Source: Lichina pygmaea (taxonomy: Eukaryota > Ascomycota > Lichinomycetes > Lichinales > Lichinaceae). Taken from it: DNA of 64,000 nt. A program made the translations under genes and the position numbers. Position 1 is the first letter of the stretch. Every line of letters starts with the position of its first letter. Where the stretch lies: positions 682,001-746,000 of the forward strand of contig OY730172.1 in NCBI GenBank assembly GCA_963422465.1, read 5' to 3'. Shown piece by piece: positions 31,169 through 42,450 of this stretch. The notes beneath the pieces were generated by a model. That model worked only from the letters and a program-made list of their open reading frames with translations, was not told the origin of the DNA and did not search any database.

Positions 31169-34100
31169 TTACGCGAGCGTGAAAACACCGGCCATGAGGC
31201 TGCCGAAAAGGAGAGTGATCGTCGTCGTGGAGAGCGTCGCGCTGGCTGCGCCGCCGGTGAAAACCGGCCCTGCCGCACCGGTGGCGTTGTCGGCGCCCGC
31301 GCTCGGTGCCGAGACGAGGCTGCTCGAGAGCGTCGTGGCGGGACCGCTGGCGTCCGCCACGGCTGGAGCGGCAGCAGGAGGGGACACGCCGACCGGGGAC
31401 ACGTCCGTTGCCAAAGCCGCGGCTGGCGGCGGCGTGCCCGCGGCGAGGATGACGCTCGACGATTGGGTCACGAGCGCGACCTGCGGGACCGTGTACTTGT
31501 TGGTGTCGACCTCGATGGTCGTCATCGGCTGGGCGTACGTCGTGGCCGGTGCGGTCGCATCGACCGGCACGGCTTCGGCGTCGGCGACGGACGACGACGG
31601 CGAGAGACTCGACGCGACGATGGCCTCTGTCGGCACGGCCGGAGCGTCGCTGGGTCCGACCGGGACGAGCGGGATCGACGTCGGGATCGCCGTCACGACG
31701 GCCGGGTTCGACGGCACCTGAGGGGCGCAGAGACCAGCCAGGTACGACATCGCCGATTGGATGTCGGCGTCGCTGACGCCCCAGGCCTGCACGCAGTCGA
31801 TGACGCGCTGCGTGAAGTCGGGCAGCACGCAGTAGCACGTGCTGTCGGCGTTGTCCTTGCACTCGGTCAAGTACATCCAGGTGTTGAGGCAGCTGGGGAG
31901 CACCGACGGGGCCGGCACCTCAACGACCGGCGCGGACGAGGTGGGCGCCGGAGTCGAGCCGACAGGGACGACATCGGAGATGCTCGAGCCCTCGGGCGCT
32001 TCAGTCGTGCTCTCGCCAACGGGGACCACATCAGAGGCGCTCAAGCCTTCTGGCACTTCGGTCGTGCTCGCATCGACAGGGACCACATCGGGGGTGGTCA
32101 ATTCTTCTGGCTCTTCGGTCGTGCTCTCGCCGACGGGGACCACATCAGAAGCGCTCAAGCCTTCTGGCACTTCGGTCGTGCTCGCATCGACAGGGACCGC
32201 ATCGGGGGTGCTCGAGTCTTCTGGCTCTTCTAGCGCTTCGGTCGTGCTCGCGCCGACGGGGACCGCATCGGAGGTGGTCAAGTCTTCCGGCGCTTCGGTC
32301 GTGCTTGAGACCGGGCAGATCGTCGTCGAGACGGCAACTATCGACGTGACGACCGTGGTCGACTCCGCTGGGCATTCGGTGACCTCGGGGGCGCAGCTGG
32401 TGACGGTCTCTTCCATGGTCGAGAAGATGGTGCTGGTGGTCATCTCGACGGACGATGGCGTCGTAGCCGGCTCCGAGACGGTTTCCGGGCTCTCGACCGA
32501 CGAGGACTCGGGCGATTCTGGAGCGGGCGTGGCCTCTGGGCTCTCGACCGACGAAGACTCTAGCGACAGTTCCGGAGCCGGCGTGGTCGATCCGACGGGG
32601 ACCGCATCGGAGGTGCTCGGGCCCTCCGGCACTTCGGTCGTCGAGACGGCAATAGTCGACGTGACGACCGTGGTCGACTCTGCGGGGCATTCGGTGACCT
32701 CGGGAGCGCAGCTCGTGATGGTCTCTTCGATGGTCGAGAAGACTGTGCTGGCGGTCATTTTGACAGACGACGGCGTCTCCGTGGCAGCCGGCTCGGAGAT
32801 GGTCTCTGGGCTCTCGATCGACGAGGACTCTGGCGATTCCGGAGCGAGCGTGGTCGAGTCGACCGGAACCGCGTCGGAGGTGTTTGGAACCTCGGCCGAG
32901 CTCGAGACGGGGCAGATGGTGGTCGACACGGCGATAGTCGACGTCACGACCGTGGTCGACTCTGCGGGGCATTCTGTGACCTCGGGAGCGCAGCTGGTGA
33001 TGGTCTCTTCCGTGGTCGAGAAGATGGTGCTGGTCGTCATCTCCACCGACGACGTCGCGACCGAGTCGGTCTCTGGGCTCTCCACCGAAGAAGAAGCATC
33101 GTCCGAAGGCGCCGTTGTTTCCGGGATGAGCTCGGACGAGGATGGTCCGGACGCGGGGATCGGGGTTCCCGTGACTTCAGACGTCTCCGGGCTCTCCACC
33201 GACGACGAAGGCGCCGGTGCGGAGCCGCTCGTTTCTGGGACGGATACGACGCTGGTCGAGACGGCGAAGGTGGACGTGACAAGCGTGGTGGAATCGGCGG
33301 GGCAGTCGGGGACCTCCGATGCACAGCTCGTGATGGTGAGGACCGACGTGGCAAAGACGGTCGACGTCGACGGCTGCTGCGTGGTCGTCGCAGGCACTGG
33401 CGTCCCGACCGACTCGGCTTCGGAGCTGGACTCGGCCGGGCTTGTCGCCGGAACGGAGCTGTCCTCCACCGGTACCGACTCGGTGACCAAGGCCGGCGAC
33501 GTGGCGGAGTCGCTCTCCGCGGTCGTCGTGTCGGCCTTCTTCGCCGGGGGCTTGCAGTCGAAGTTGATCTTCTGGATGCCGACGTCGCAATCGCCCTTCT
33601 CCTTCTCCGCGGCCGGCAGCTTGAAGGTGACCTTCTTGGCGCCACCGCACTGGTCGTTCTTCACCGTCGCGCCTCCCGGCCCGCACGCAGCCTTGGAGCG
33701 GCACTTGGACCCGTCCGGCATGTGGTACGTGAGCTGGACCTCGACGTCGCGCTCGGACTTGATGTACATGTCCCGAATCGACATGCCCTTCTGGCTTTCG
33801 TTCGTCTCGATCTTTGGGATGTCTTCATCGTCGTCTTGCTCGCCCGGTTCTGCGCTCTCGCCTCCACTCTGCACCTTCTTGTCCTGCTCCGGCGAGACCT
33901 TGGCGACGATGCACTTATCGCCAATCTGCACCGATTGTCAGCCACGTCGTCGCTCGTTCATGCAGATCTCATCATCTTCCTTACCGCGCGCTTCGACAGC
34001 TTCCCGACGCCTTCTTTGCACTCAAACTTGATAAGCTTGACGGCGTCAAAGGTGTCCACTTCTCCCAGGGGCAGCTCCTCGAAGTTGTAGCCATTGCTCA

Positions 34101-34230
34101 TCTCCTCGGTGCAGTCCGTGTTGTCGACATTGTCGACGTTCGGGAAGAACTTGGCTCCACCCCAGCTGGCAGCAACCCGCTGGCAGGCCAGTGCCACGGT
34201 AAAGAGAGTAGGTGCCGAGATGCTCCGCAT
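31169..34230 (-). CDS. CFEM-type GPI-anchored cell-surface protein with Ser/Thr-rich repeats (1000 aa)
   Basis: Two minus-strand exons, 33985-34230 and 31169-33925, with a 59-bp GTAAGG...GTGCAG intron; the frame closes to 1001 codons. The start MRSISAPTLFTVALACQRVA is a signal peptide. The mature N-terminus (to about 215) is a cysteine-containing domain (FPNVDNVDNTDCTEE, GDKCIVAKVSPE, CGGAKKVTF, FDCKPP). Next is a long Ser/Thr/Pro region with three or four units of about 50-60 residues, each with TSTIFSTMEETVTSCAPEV, then CPAESTTVVTS and AVSTTICP, and about seven shorter units such as SDVVPVGESTTE. At about 757-815 lies a CFEM-like domain with six visible cysteines (LPSCLNTWMYLTEC, STCYCVLPDF, DCVQAWG, LCAP). 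The C-terminus is hydrophobic, as for a GPI signal. CFEM domains of fungi bind haem or sense surfaces. Role here unknown. Confidence 0.9.
31960..32310 (-). repeat. short coding repeat in CFEM protein
   Basis: About seven units of 48-51 bases on the minus strand, each encoding a variant of SDVVPVGESTTEEPEEL. Copies are very similar at DNA level, so unequal exchange between alleles is plausible. Confidence 0.8.
32320..33350 (-). repeat. long coding repeat in CFEM protein
   Basis: Three near-identical units and one diverged unit, spaced about 290-320 bases, each encoding a block with ITSCAPEVTECPAESTTVVT. The diverged copy reads ITSCASEVPDCPADSTTLVT. Confidence 0.82.
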
Positions 34231-36142
34231 GACGACGGTGATGGAAGGGCTTCCCCTTCTATTGAACGAGCGTGGATGGCGAGGGCTATGTCAAGACAAG
34301 TACATGCAAACACGTACAGAATTAAGCTGAAATCGGCAGTATGAAACGACAACGAGTGAGCGGCCCAAGCCAGGGGCGACGGCGAAAACGGTGACAAAGA
34401 CGTCGAGGGAGACAGGAAGAAGTTGGATGAGAGGATGGGAAGGAGAGGAGATGGTCCGCAGCAGAAGCCCCAACAGTTATAGCACCTCTCCAGGTCCCGT
34501 TGCGACTTGGCCCTGCATCCTCGCTGGTTCCTTGCGCTTCCTTCATCCTCGCCGCATTCGCCGCAGGTTTACGAGATCGAAGGAAGCGAGACATTCGGCT
34601 TCGGCGCCACGATTGCGCGCGACAGCCGGCGGGAGAGGTCTCGCCACGAGTCTGACCGCCGCCCGCCTCAGTCTGAGACGCTCGATTGTGCGCGCGGCAC
34701 AGACGGGGATGCTTGTGCTGTCGCAGCACAGGCGTCGCCATTGGCCCGAGGAAGTCGATCGCTTCGGCACAATCCTTCCACAGACGGGCGTCGAACGGCT
34801 TCGCTGCCGTTGCTTCGGCGTCGACTCCCGATGATCGTCAGTCAGGCGAGGGCGGCTAATGCAGGCACGTTACATAACAGCCGGCTCGACTGGTCTGGGC
34901 TGTTTTGACCCCTTCGTCTGGCAATGTCGCACTTCCGGAGATCGGCGCTTACGTACTCGTTCCGCCTTGGAGAATGACCAATCGCGCCGCCATCGCCAAT
35001 TCTGCCGGGCTATTTTTGGCAGCAGGTTTCGGCTTCGATTTGGCTTTCTCTGCCGGCGTCAGCCACCACCAACAGAAGCACCTGGACGAGGGGACAAACC
35101 CAGCGAATGCCCGGTCTCACTCCGAGTTCGGGTGACCTTTCGATTCGGCAGAAATGAAGGCAGGATGACAGACCGGCGTCTTCACCACCGCAAGAGGCTC
35201 TTGGACCCGGCGAAGCCTCTGGGACTTCACCTGTTGTCTGCAAGCCTACGTGACGTACGTAACGTAGAAGCATGTCCCCACATGCAACGCAGTAGCCGAG
35301 GTCGCGAACAATGTCAGGTGTTAGTGCGTTGACGATGTGGTTAAGTGTGGCGCTGAGTCCTGCATGAGCTAGTAAGCCAATCAGTCCACATCCCGAGTTT
35401 CAGGCACGGGTCTTCCTTTCAAGTAAATTCGTAGTCAAGCCAACCAGAAACAACGCTCGGGGCAAAGCTAGGCTGGAGCACGTACATGCGTATGTCCTGT
35501 AGGCCTGGTTTTTTTAGTGTACGAAGTACGTACGTACAGCAGCCAGAATCGGTCCCTTCATGCGAATCCAGGAAGAGTGCGAGGTGCTCTTGCACTCTAC
35601 GGTACGGAGTACACAGTACGGTGATGTGGTGTCACAGACTTTGAAATCTGGAGGGAAGAATCAGATCGTTATCAGGTCATCTGTACGGAAGTAAGTTAAA
35701 TAGCTCCCACATTGACGATGGATGTCTGTACTCGTACGTACAGTACCTAAGTATGTTATGTACCACGCCGTAACCCTCTCTCATCACTCTTGATTCTCGT
35801 CGCCTTGAGCCAGTCCGCAACAGATGACCGATGGTGAAAAGGAATCAGGCTACAGAGACTACTTTCGCTGAACCTCGATCAAACAAACAAAAAAGTCTCG
35901 GGCTTCTCATCTTCAGACGGTTTCATGCGGGATCCTCCCTTGAAGTTGGCACTGAAAAAGGCTCACGAACACAGCGACCAATTTACTGTAGCTGCTGCAA
36001 AATTCCCATGACTGTACCGTAAGGGTTAGCGGCACATACGTACATACAGTACGTCTTTGCAACACCACAAAGGCCAAGAAGACCGACCTTGGCGCTGTCC
36101 GATCAATGATGAGAGAGTTAAGACACTCCTCCGTTTCGTCTC
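34231..36142. other. intergenic region
   Basis: Holds the promoter of the CFEM gene at its left end and the 3' flank of the glutamine-synthetase-like gene at its right end. Several short open frames overlap, none convincing. ACGTACGTA clusters occur at 35253-35268 and 35520-35535, GTACGGAGTAC at 35602-35612. Confidence 0.5.
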
Positions 36143-37750
36143 TCACGAAAAGGCCATCATGTACATCGTCGTCCTCCGTCTCTCCGCTTCTTTCTTCTTG
36201 TCTTCGTCCTCGGTTTCGGGCAGAGACATGGCACTCTCCTCGTAGGACTTGATGTGGAGGTAGCCTTTCACCATCTCCGGACCCATGATCTCCGAGAGCC
36301 CGTCGGCGAGCTCGCCGAGCTGGGCCAGCGCCTCCTTCAGGGATTGTGGTAGCTGGGTGCCTTTGGCTTGCTCGTCCGACGTGTCTGGCTCTGGCGCGTC
36401 GCGGGTGCGCCCATGCTGCGTCTTGTCCCTCCAGATCAGTTCTTCCCGATCTCGTACGCCCAAAAGGCCAGCCGAGATATAGGCGGCCAGGGTGAGGTAC
36501 ACGTTGGCTGTGGCATCGATGCAGCGCAGCTCCCAGTGGGCGTGCTTGACCTTCCGGATCGGCACCGAGCGGTCCTCCGTGCCCCAGCTGACGTCGCATC
36601 CACCGCCGACGAGCGACTGGCGAGCGTACGAGTCGTGGAGGGGCAAACTGAAGGCGCAGAGGCCGGGCAGACGCTTGAGCAAGCCGGCCAAGAAGCTCGT
36701 CTGTGTCTCTTCCGCGACGCTGCTCGCTTTGTCGCTGTCGTGCTCGCCGGCCCCGGCTGCCCGTTGCAACGACAGATGGGCATGGGCCCCCGCGGCCGCA
36801 CCGTCGACGAGGGGTTTCGGGTACATGACCGCGTAGAGGCCATGTCTGGCCAAGACGTTCTTGATCGTCTCGTGCGCAGCCACCAGGTTGTCGGCAGCGA
36901 TCAAGGGAGGTAGAGGTGCCAAGGAGATCTCGAACTGGCCGCCCCTGTCCTCGGGGTGGAACTGTTGCACGGCGATGCCGAGCCCCTCGAGCGCGTCGAC
37001 GCACTCCTCGACGTATTCGAACGCTGGCGTTCGCATCGCCGCGGCCGTGTAGTGGGCACCGTCCGGACAGGCGGGGAAATACTGGACGTTTTCCGACCTT
37101 GCGCCGGGCTCCGGTGCGCCATCGGCCTTCGACCGAGGGGCGCTGGTACGGCCCATGACGAGGAACTCGACCTCGTGGCCGACCAGGAAACCAAGGTCGA
37201 ACTTCGTCGCGGCTTGCTCGAGCACGCTGCCGAGGACGGACCTTGGGCACCGCTGATAGCCCAGCTGGCCGGTCATCGGGCTGGACTCGGTGATCCAGCA
37301 CATGACCGAGGCGTGCCTGTCGCCGGCGGCGCCAAAGTTCGTCCTCCGCAGCGTGCTCCAGTCCGGATAGAGAAGATCCTTCCCGCCCAACCGGTCCGAC
37401 GGCACCTTGGTATCCATCACCAAGGCATCGTCCGCCATGAATCCGTGAGCGACCGGTCCCAGCGAGATCGGCCCGTTCTTCATCGCCAGACTCGTCGCGT
37501 ACGCCAACGGAAGCACCCGGCCTCGGAGGATGCCAAAGACGTCGACCCATTGGAAGCTCAGATATCGGACGCTGGGATTCTCGCGGAGGAAGTTGAGCAG
37601 CGTAGAGGCGCCAGCCTGGTTGACCGGTGGCTTCATCGACGTCGACGGCCTCTCCTCCCTGGTACTATCGTCGGCGGGTGCTCGACCACCTCCACTCTGG
37701 CCGGACGACGCCATCATTCGTTCATTCGTCGGCCAAAAGGACAATGACAC
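36143..37750 (-). CDS. glutamine-synthetase-fold protein (535 aa)
   Basis: A single exon of 535 residues with the glutamine synthetase fold: a beta-grasp N-domain (VRYLSFQWVDVFGILRGRVL) and a catalytic domain. Motifs that hold metal and substrate in the family are present: GHEVEFLVMG (about 191-200), QQFHPEDRGGQFEISLAP (about 262-279), GAHAHLSLQ (321-329), the Arg-containing DRSVPIRKV, and WELRCIDATANVYLTLAA in place of the ELR-x-D-x-x-NPYL pattern. Enzymes of this fold ligate an amine to glutamate with ATP. The sequence is not that of the main nitrogen-assimilating enzyme, which is shorter (about 360 residues). It resembles the GlnA-like/FluG-related group in ascomycetes that may use polyamines or other amines; the substrate is unknown. 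Two further Met codons (12 and 13) could be the real start. Confidence 0.88.
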   Translation of the reverse strand: MSLSFWPTNERMMASSGQSGGGRAPADDSTREERPSTSMKPPVNQAGASTLLNFLRENPSVRYLSFQWVDVFGILRGRVLPLAYATSLAMKNGPISLGPVAHGFMADDALVMDTKVPSDRLGGKDLLYPDWSTLRRTNFGAAGDRHASVMCWITESSPMTGQLGYQRCPRSVLGSVLEQAATKFDLGFLVGHEVEFLVMGRTSAPRSKADGAPEPGARSENVQYFPACPDGAHYTAAAMRTPAFEYVEECVDALEGLGIAVQQFHPEDRGGQFEISLAPLPPLIAADNLVAAHETIKNVLARHGLYAVMYPKPLVDGAAAGAHAHLSLQRAAGAGEHDSDKASSVAEETQTSFLAGLLKRLPGLCAFSLPLHDSYARQSLVGGGCDVSWGTEDRSVPIRKVKHAHWELRCIDATANVYLTLAAYISAGLLGVRDREELIWRDKTQHGRTRDAPEPDTSDEQAKGTQLPQSLKEALAQLGELADGLSEIMGPEMVKGYLHIKSYEESAMSLPETEDEDKKKEAERRRTTMYMMAFS

Positions 37751-39476
37751 TGAGAATGAGGACCGAGAGACAGAGCAGAAATGCTGAGCGCTTGATCTAG
37801 CAGTGCAGTCCGTGCTGTCCTACCGAGCTGTCACCCTCTATCGAATTGTGGGATCTCGATAGAGCTGTTCTCCAACACAGCTGGATGGTGCCCCCTCCGT
37901 ACGTATTACCATCTTACGGTTCGTACCCCGTATGCCACCACACCTCCCGGTTCCGATATGACACCATGTCACCCCATCACCGTCGGAAGCGACCAGCTAC
38001 CTCGTCGAGCTAGGACTACTGTACAAAGTAACTCACTTACTTCTTACGTAGAGCATTTGACCAACTCGGAAAACAGTCGATATATTGGCCCTTTTCCCCC
38101 GCCATGCCCCGCCGTTGCCCCGCCGTTGCCCCGCTGCCCGGCAAAGGCATAGTGGTTCCTAACGGAGCACGGATACGAAGTGTGCGGTCAGGGTGCAGAA
38201 ATAACAAGGTGTTCACTAGCAGGCTCTACCTGTGCAGTGCCTGATCTCGCGCAGCTATGAAAGTATCAGCTACCAGAGCTAGCCCCGAAACCTTTGTACC
38301 ATGACCTCCTACTTCACAACTCATGCGATGTGGTCAGTCTTTCGTCGGACATCGCAAGATCAGGAATTGACTTTTGCGGAGCCGTGTCCAAGCACGCCAA
38401 GCAAGCTCGAACTTGAAGGCGGGTGACGTGCGTGAGCACGAGCAAAAATGTCCACGAGCAGTAAGTTTTACGTAACGAGTACTCCGTACGTAAGTACTTC
38501 CGTACTTTCGTGGCTCTCTCACTACTTCTGAACAACGCTTATCTGAAGCAATGTAGCGACAAAAATCCTCCAACAGAATACACATCTACATACGCACTTG
38601 CCCTGCCCTCGCGTGGAGGTACAGAGATACCGACTGTGGCCACTTTTCCGTCGGACATCGCAGGTTAGGAATCGGGGTCGCATGTTGCTTGCTATCCGCA
38701 CACGTCATTTTGACAACGCCACGCCCTTGATGTTGCTAGTGGCACACCACCCTAGTCTTGGAAAGACCACACTCCCTGTAGTCTTGCCTTGTTACAGACA
38801 GACAGTCTTGGCGTGCTCTGCACGGGATCATTGCAAAGAGGTCATTACGGAATACGTACGTACTCACACACATGCTTACGTACGTGCTGCTCCAAACGCA
38901 CTTTGGGGGGTTTGTTTTGGGACCAGGCGACTTACAGTACTTATCGTAGCCAGCAGAACACCCGTTCAGGCAGTACCCACCTTTTCAGCCTGCTGTGGGG
39001 TTTGGTTCTTCTCTCCCAGTATTCCCTCGTGTTGGGACCGTAGTCTCAGACATCACTGCTTCGTACGGAGCTGGCAAATCACCTGTTATCATTGTCCCAC
39101 CATGCCGGTTGCCAGCTTAGCCGTACATAACCCAAGGTATCATAAGAATACATGTTCGAGTAGCAATGATACATGGAAAGCGACAGTTGGTGAGGACGGG
39201 AGAAGAGAGGGGAGAGGGGAGGGGAGGGGAGGGGGAGAGAAAAGAGAGAAGACAGAGAGAAGAAGAGACAGATACACTTCGAATGACAAACACAATGACT
39301 GAGCTTTGGCACCCGTCCCCAAATTAGCTGACCTACATCAATCGACGACTGCATCGCAAGACATGAACGCACATGGAGCGCCTGAGTGTGACACACTCCG
39401 CTCACCCAACCCCAGACGATCAAGAGTGCGAGCTCGATCGCTCACGGGTAGTACGACGCACTTTGGGTCTTCTTCC
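37751..39476. other. intergenic region
   Basis: No supported gene. An imperfect direct repeat of about 30 bases (TCGTCGGACATCGCA...GGAAT) occurs at 38341-38370 and again at 38650-38679. ACGTACGTACTC-type motifs cluster at 38471-38500 and 38855-38890. A GGGGA-rich purine run lies at 39200-39265. Confidence 0.5.
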
Positions 39477-41082
39477 TCAGGGACGTCTCGTTCCTTGGTA
39501 CGACAGGGCCGCACCCTGCGACTGGGGAGCGTGTCGAGCAGCAGGCAGTTGAGCGTGCTGAGGCGTATACTGATTCGTCGCCTCTTTGATGACGTCGGAC
39601 ACCTCGGGATCATCGTCGTCGTCAAGCTCTTCGATGCGCCACGTGCCGTCGATGTTCCCTGAAGCGGCTTGCTCCTTCGCCAAACGGACCTCACGGCCGC
39701 GCTTGTGGAAGTACCATAACGCGAGCAACAAGACTACCAGCATGCCGACGACTCAGTGAGTGCTTCTCACGTAAAAGGAGCACGCTGGGAAGTCGGAGTT
39801 GGGTGTGGGAACCTACCGAAGATTGCCACGCTCCAAAGAGCACTGGTGCCCAGGAAGGCCGGGAACCGGAGCTTGAGAAAGTTCATGATGGCACGCAGCA
39901 TGCCCACGATGGCGCCGGGCTTCGTGATCATGTCTTGCACGCTGGGCATCCGGACGCCTGCTTTCGTGGCGGCTGCCTGCATGTTCCCGGCCTCGGACGA
40001 GCCGGCTCCTTGCTCTTCGGCCGCGGCGGCAACCATTCCCGGCCCCATGGTCTTTGTCAGCTTCTTCGGGAGCGCCTTGATAAGCTTCTGCAGGGGTGAC
40101 GGCAGGTTGTTGTAGGTCTTGTCGAGTTGCTCTTGCGAGTTGTCGAAGAGCTTCATGAGGTCGTCGTAGGCCGTGGGCACACCATTGACGATGTCCTTCA
40201 AGATCTGTGTGAATTGCTTGACGAGCTCGCGCGACTCGTTAGACAGCGAAAAGGTCTTGTTGTTCCCGGCCTCCAAGCTGAGCTTGTCGAGCATGGCGGC
40301 GATGTCATTTTCTTCCGTCGCAGCTGGTTCGCCACAGGTCAGAGCCAAGGCAGGGAAGTTGGGGAGAGCCTAGCATCGTACCTTCGTTCGACGTCGCGAC
40401 AAGCTCATTCTTGTCTTGACTCGAGTTGCGACGATGGTCCTTGTCCTGACCGATTCATAGCCGTTAATGCAAGCTTTTCGGCGGTCGTGGCTGGGGAATC
40501 GCAAACCTTCTTGCTTCCAAACCGTTGAATGAATGACCAGCGGTTGGTCGCATCACTCCCACGCTTTTGATTCTTCGTCGACGTCTTCGCCTCACCCTCC
40601 CTCTTCAGAGGGTCGTGTCTCGTCTCGGGCTGACGAGGCCGAACGTCATACCCCTGAGGTGTGGGTTCGGTGTTGCCAACCACCAGCTGCGCTTGCGTTC
40701 CACCTGCCTCCTCCAGGTCGAGGGCGTCGAGGGGGTCGCGTCCGGGGCCATACGCTGTACGGTTGTCGCCCACAACGCGCTCGAGGAATTCTTCATCCCT
40801 TGGCGTGAGCATGGGGGACTCGAACCGGTGGTGCGCATCCTCTTCGTAATCCTCTTCGTCATGCTTCCTACGCGTGTCATGCCTCTTATGCTCGTCATGT
40901 CTCTTATGCTCGTCACGCCTCTTGTGTTCGCCGTGCCTCTGGTGCTCGTCATGCCTCTTGTGGTCGTCGTGCCTCTTGTGGTCGTCATGCCTCTTGTGCT
41001 CGTCATGCCTCTTGTGACCACCATGACTCGTCTTTTCCCCATGATGTTTCTCTTGTTTTTTGTTTGTAAAATAGTCGAACAT
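39477..41082 (-). CDS. single-pass membrane protein with N-terminal KRHDEH repeat (467 aa)
   Basis: Four minus-strand exons: 40507-41082, 40382-40445, 39817-40323 and 39477-39733, closing to 468 codons. It begins MFDYFTNKKQEKHHGEK and then has about nine tandem units of HKRHDE or HKRHDD (residues 22-73). Next come ESPMLTPRDEEFLERVV and RWSFIQRFGSKK, then the best conserved block: MLDKLSLEAGNNKTFSLSNE, LVKQFTQILKDIVNGVPTAY and QKLIKALPKKLTK. Near the C-terminus is one membrane helix LGTSALWSVAIFVLLLALWY (about 368-388), restored across intron 3, followed by HKRGREVRLAKEQ. The layout matches a family of unknown function widespread in filamentous ascomycetes. The basic residues after the helix suggest a tail facing the cytosol, orientation uncertain. 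Confidence 0.87.
40850..41020 (-). repeat. 18-bp coding repeat encoding HKRHDE units
   Basis: On the plus strand the unit reads like TCATGCCTCTTGTGCTCG or TCGTGCCTCTTGTGGTCG, about nine copies in phase with the protein repeat. Confidence 0.9.
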
Positions 41083-42450
41083 TGTGTCGTGTTCTTCGAC
41101 GATCCAGAGCTAATTAGAGGCGACGACTCGGTTAAAGATTTGGAGTCGACTCGACATAAGGATGTGGTCTCGAAGTGTCGGCCCCCGCGGCGTTTAAGCC
41201 TTGACCCCGCAGGACTTTACTCGCCACTTCAAGGACGTCACATTCCCATGACCACGAGGTGTGGCTGGGAAAGTCATCAACCTAACTGTTTCGGGACAAG
41301 CACCGGCACGACGTCACCATACTTCAACTTGGCGCATCTTGACCGACAGGCTTCGATCCTTGTAGCTGGCCAAGGTTCTTTGGGTATGTACGCCGGGGAG
41401 GCAGACTAGGACAAGTATAGAATGGTCCTCAGACCAGGACCGAAGGCATCCCTAAAAGAATGCTACGGTAGATCTGTCTGTTTGAGGGTGAATGTGAACC
41501 GTAGTCAACCAAGTCGACGTAGATATCTTGGCTGCGTAATCTCCCGTCTGTAGAAGCAATAACCACTGATGAACAGTCTACAATCGTGACCCTCTCCGAG
41601 ATACGACCCAGAGCGAGTGTGCATGCCGGTGCATGAACGGTAAGAGCGGGCTAGGTTGCAGATGGGTGACTGAGCGAGTGACGGATAGTGATCGGGGCCA
41701 AGTGATGGTCTTGTCACGTCAGCTTTCCACCTCACCAGGAAGGGGCTGTCCAGAGTGGGCCCAGATATGTTTGATTGTCTGACCGGAAGAAGTTGAGGAG
41801 AGTCATTCAGGCGACGTTCCCGGACAGGCCTTTAGACGCGTGAAATTGAGCACGGAGGGAGATGAGCAGACAGAAAAGAAGGAAAGGGGATGCTAGCACC
41901 CAGTGCTTTCGCCCCTCGTGACCTTGCTCGCCATGCCCGGTCGGTTGAAACCCCCTCCCACCCCAATCCCAGAATCGCAAGACGGTATCCGTCCCAGAAC
42001 GCCGCACTGAAAAAACAGAAGACACAAAGCTCGCTTTGACAATTTGGTTGTGCGATGGTTGGAGAATGGAGACAAGAGACATGGTTTGAGCCTCTCGACG
42101 GGCCTGAACGAGGCAGAACGTGCCAAAGAACGCCCCGCTACGCCCGACTTGACGAGAACAGTATCCAACACAGTCCTCCGGGGGCTGATTATTGCCGACG
42201 GGTAGAAGAGCGTGACAGGGAGGACGTCAATGTCCTTCCAAGAGCATAGATGCGGCCGAATCCCCGGGTGGACGAGAAGAGAAACGCGGAGGGGCGATTC
42301 CTTAACCAAATGAAGAAAATTTCCCGGCTCGAACCTCAAAACGCCCCCAAGAAGATCCGGTACATCGCTCTGGCGGACGACTCCCCCCTATCTTACCACA
42401 TCGAATCTGATATCGTGTTCGCGCTGCTCTGTGAACTTGCGGCTGCAACG
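41083..42450. other. intergenic region
   Basis: Upstream of the gene starting at 41082 and downstream of the BTB gene. I see no convincing gene or repeat here. Confidence 0.45.

Noticed and set aside
31839-34031. A 730-codon plus-strand frame opposite the CFEM gene.
   Set aside because: It mirrors the repeats of the real gene; the minus strand has the signal peptide, CFEM domain, GPI tail and intron.
34391-35332. Several plus-strand open frames of 110-157 codons.
   Set aside because: They overlap each other, contain no motif and show Arg-rich noise composition.
35913-37550. A 545-codon frame overlapping the glutamine-synthetase-like gene.
   Set aside because: Same strand, different frame, no motif; the enzyme frame is clear.
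19324-37750. A possible metabolic gene cluster (transporter, metallo-hydrolase, glutamine-synthetase-like enzyme).
   Set aside because: The genes belong to unrelated housekeeping processes, are widely spaced, and include no backbone synthase or cluster regulator.
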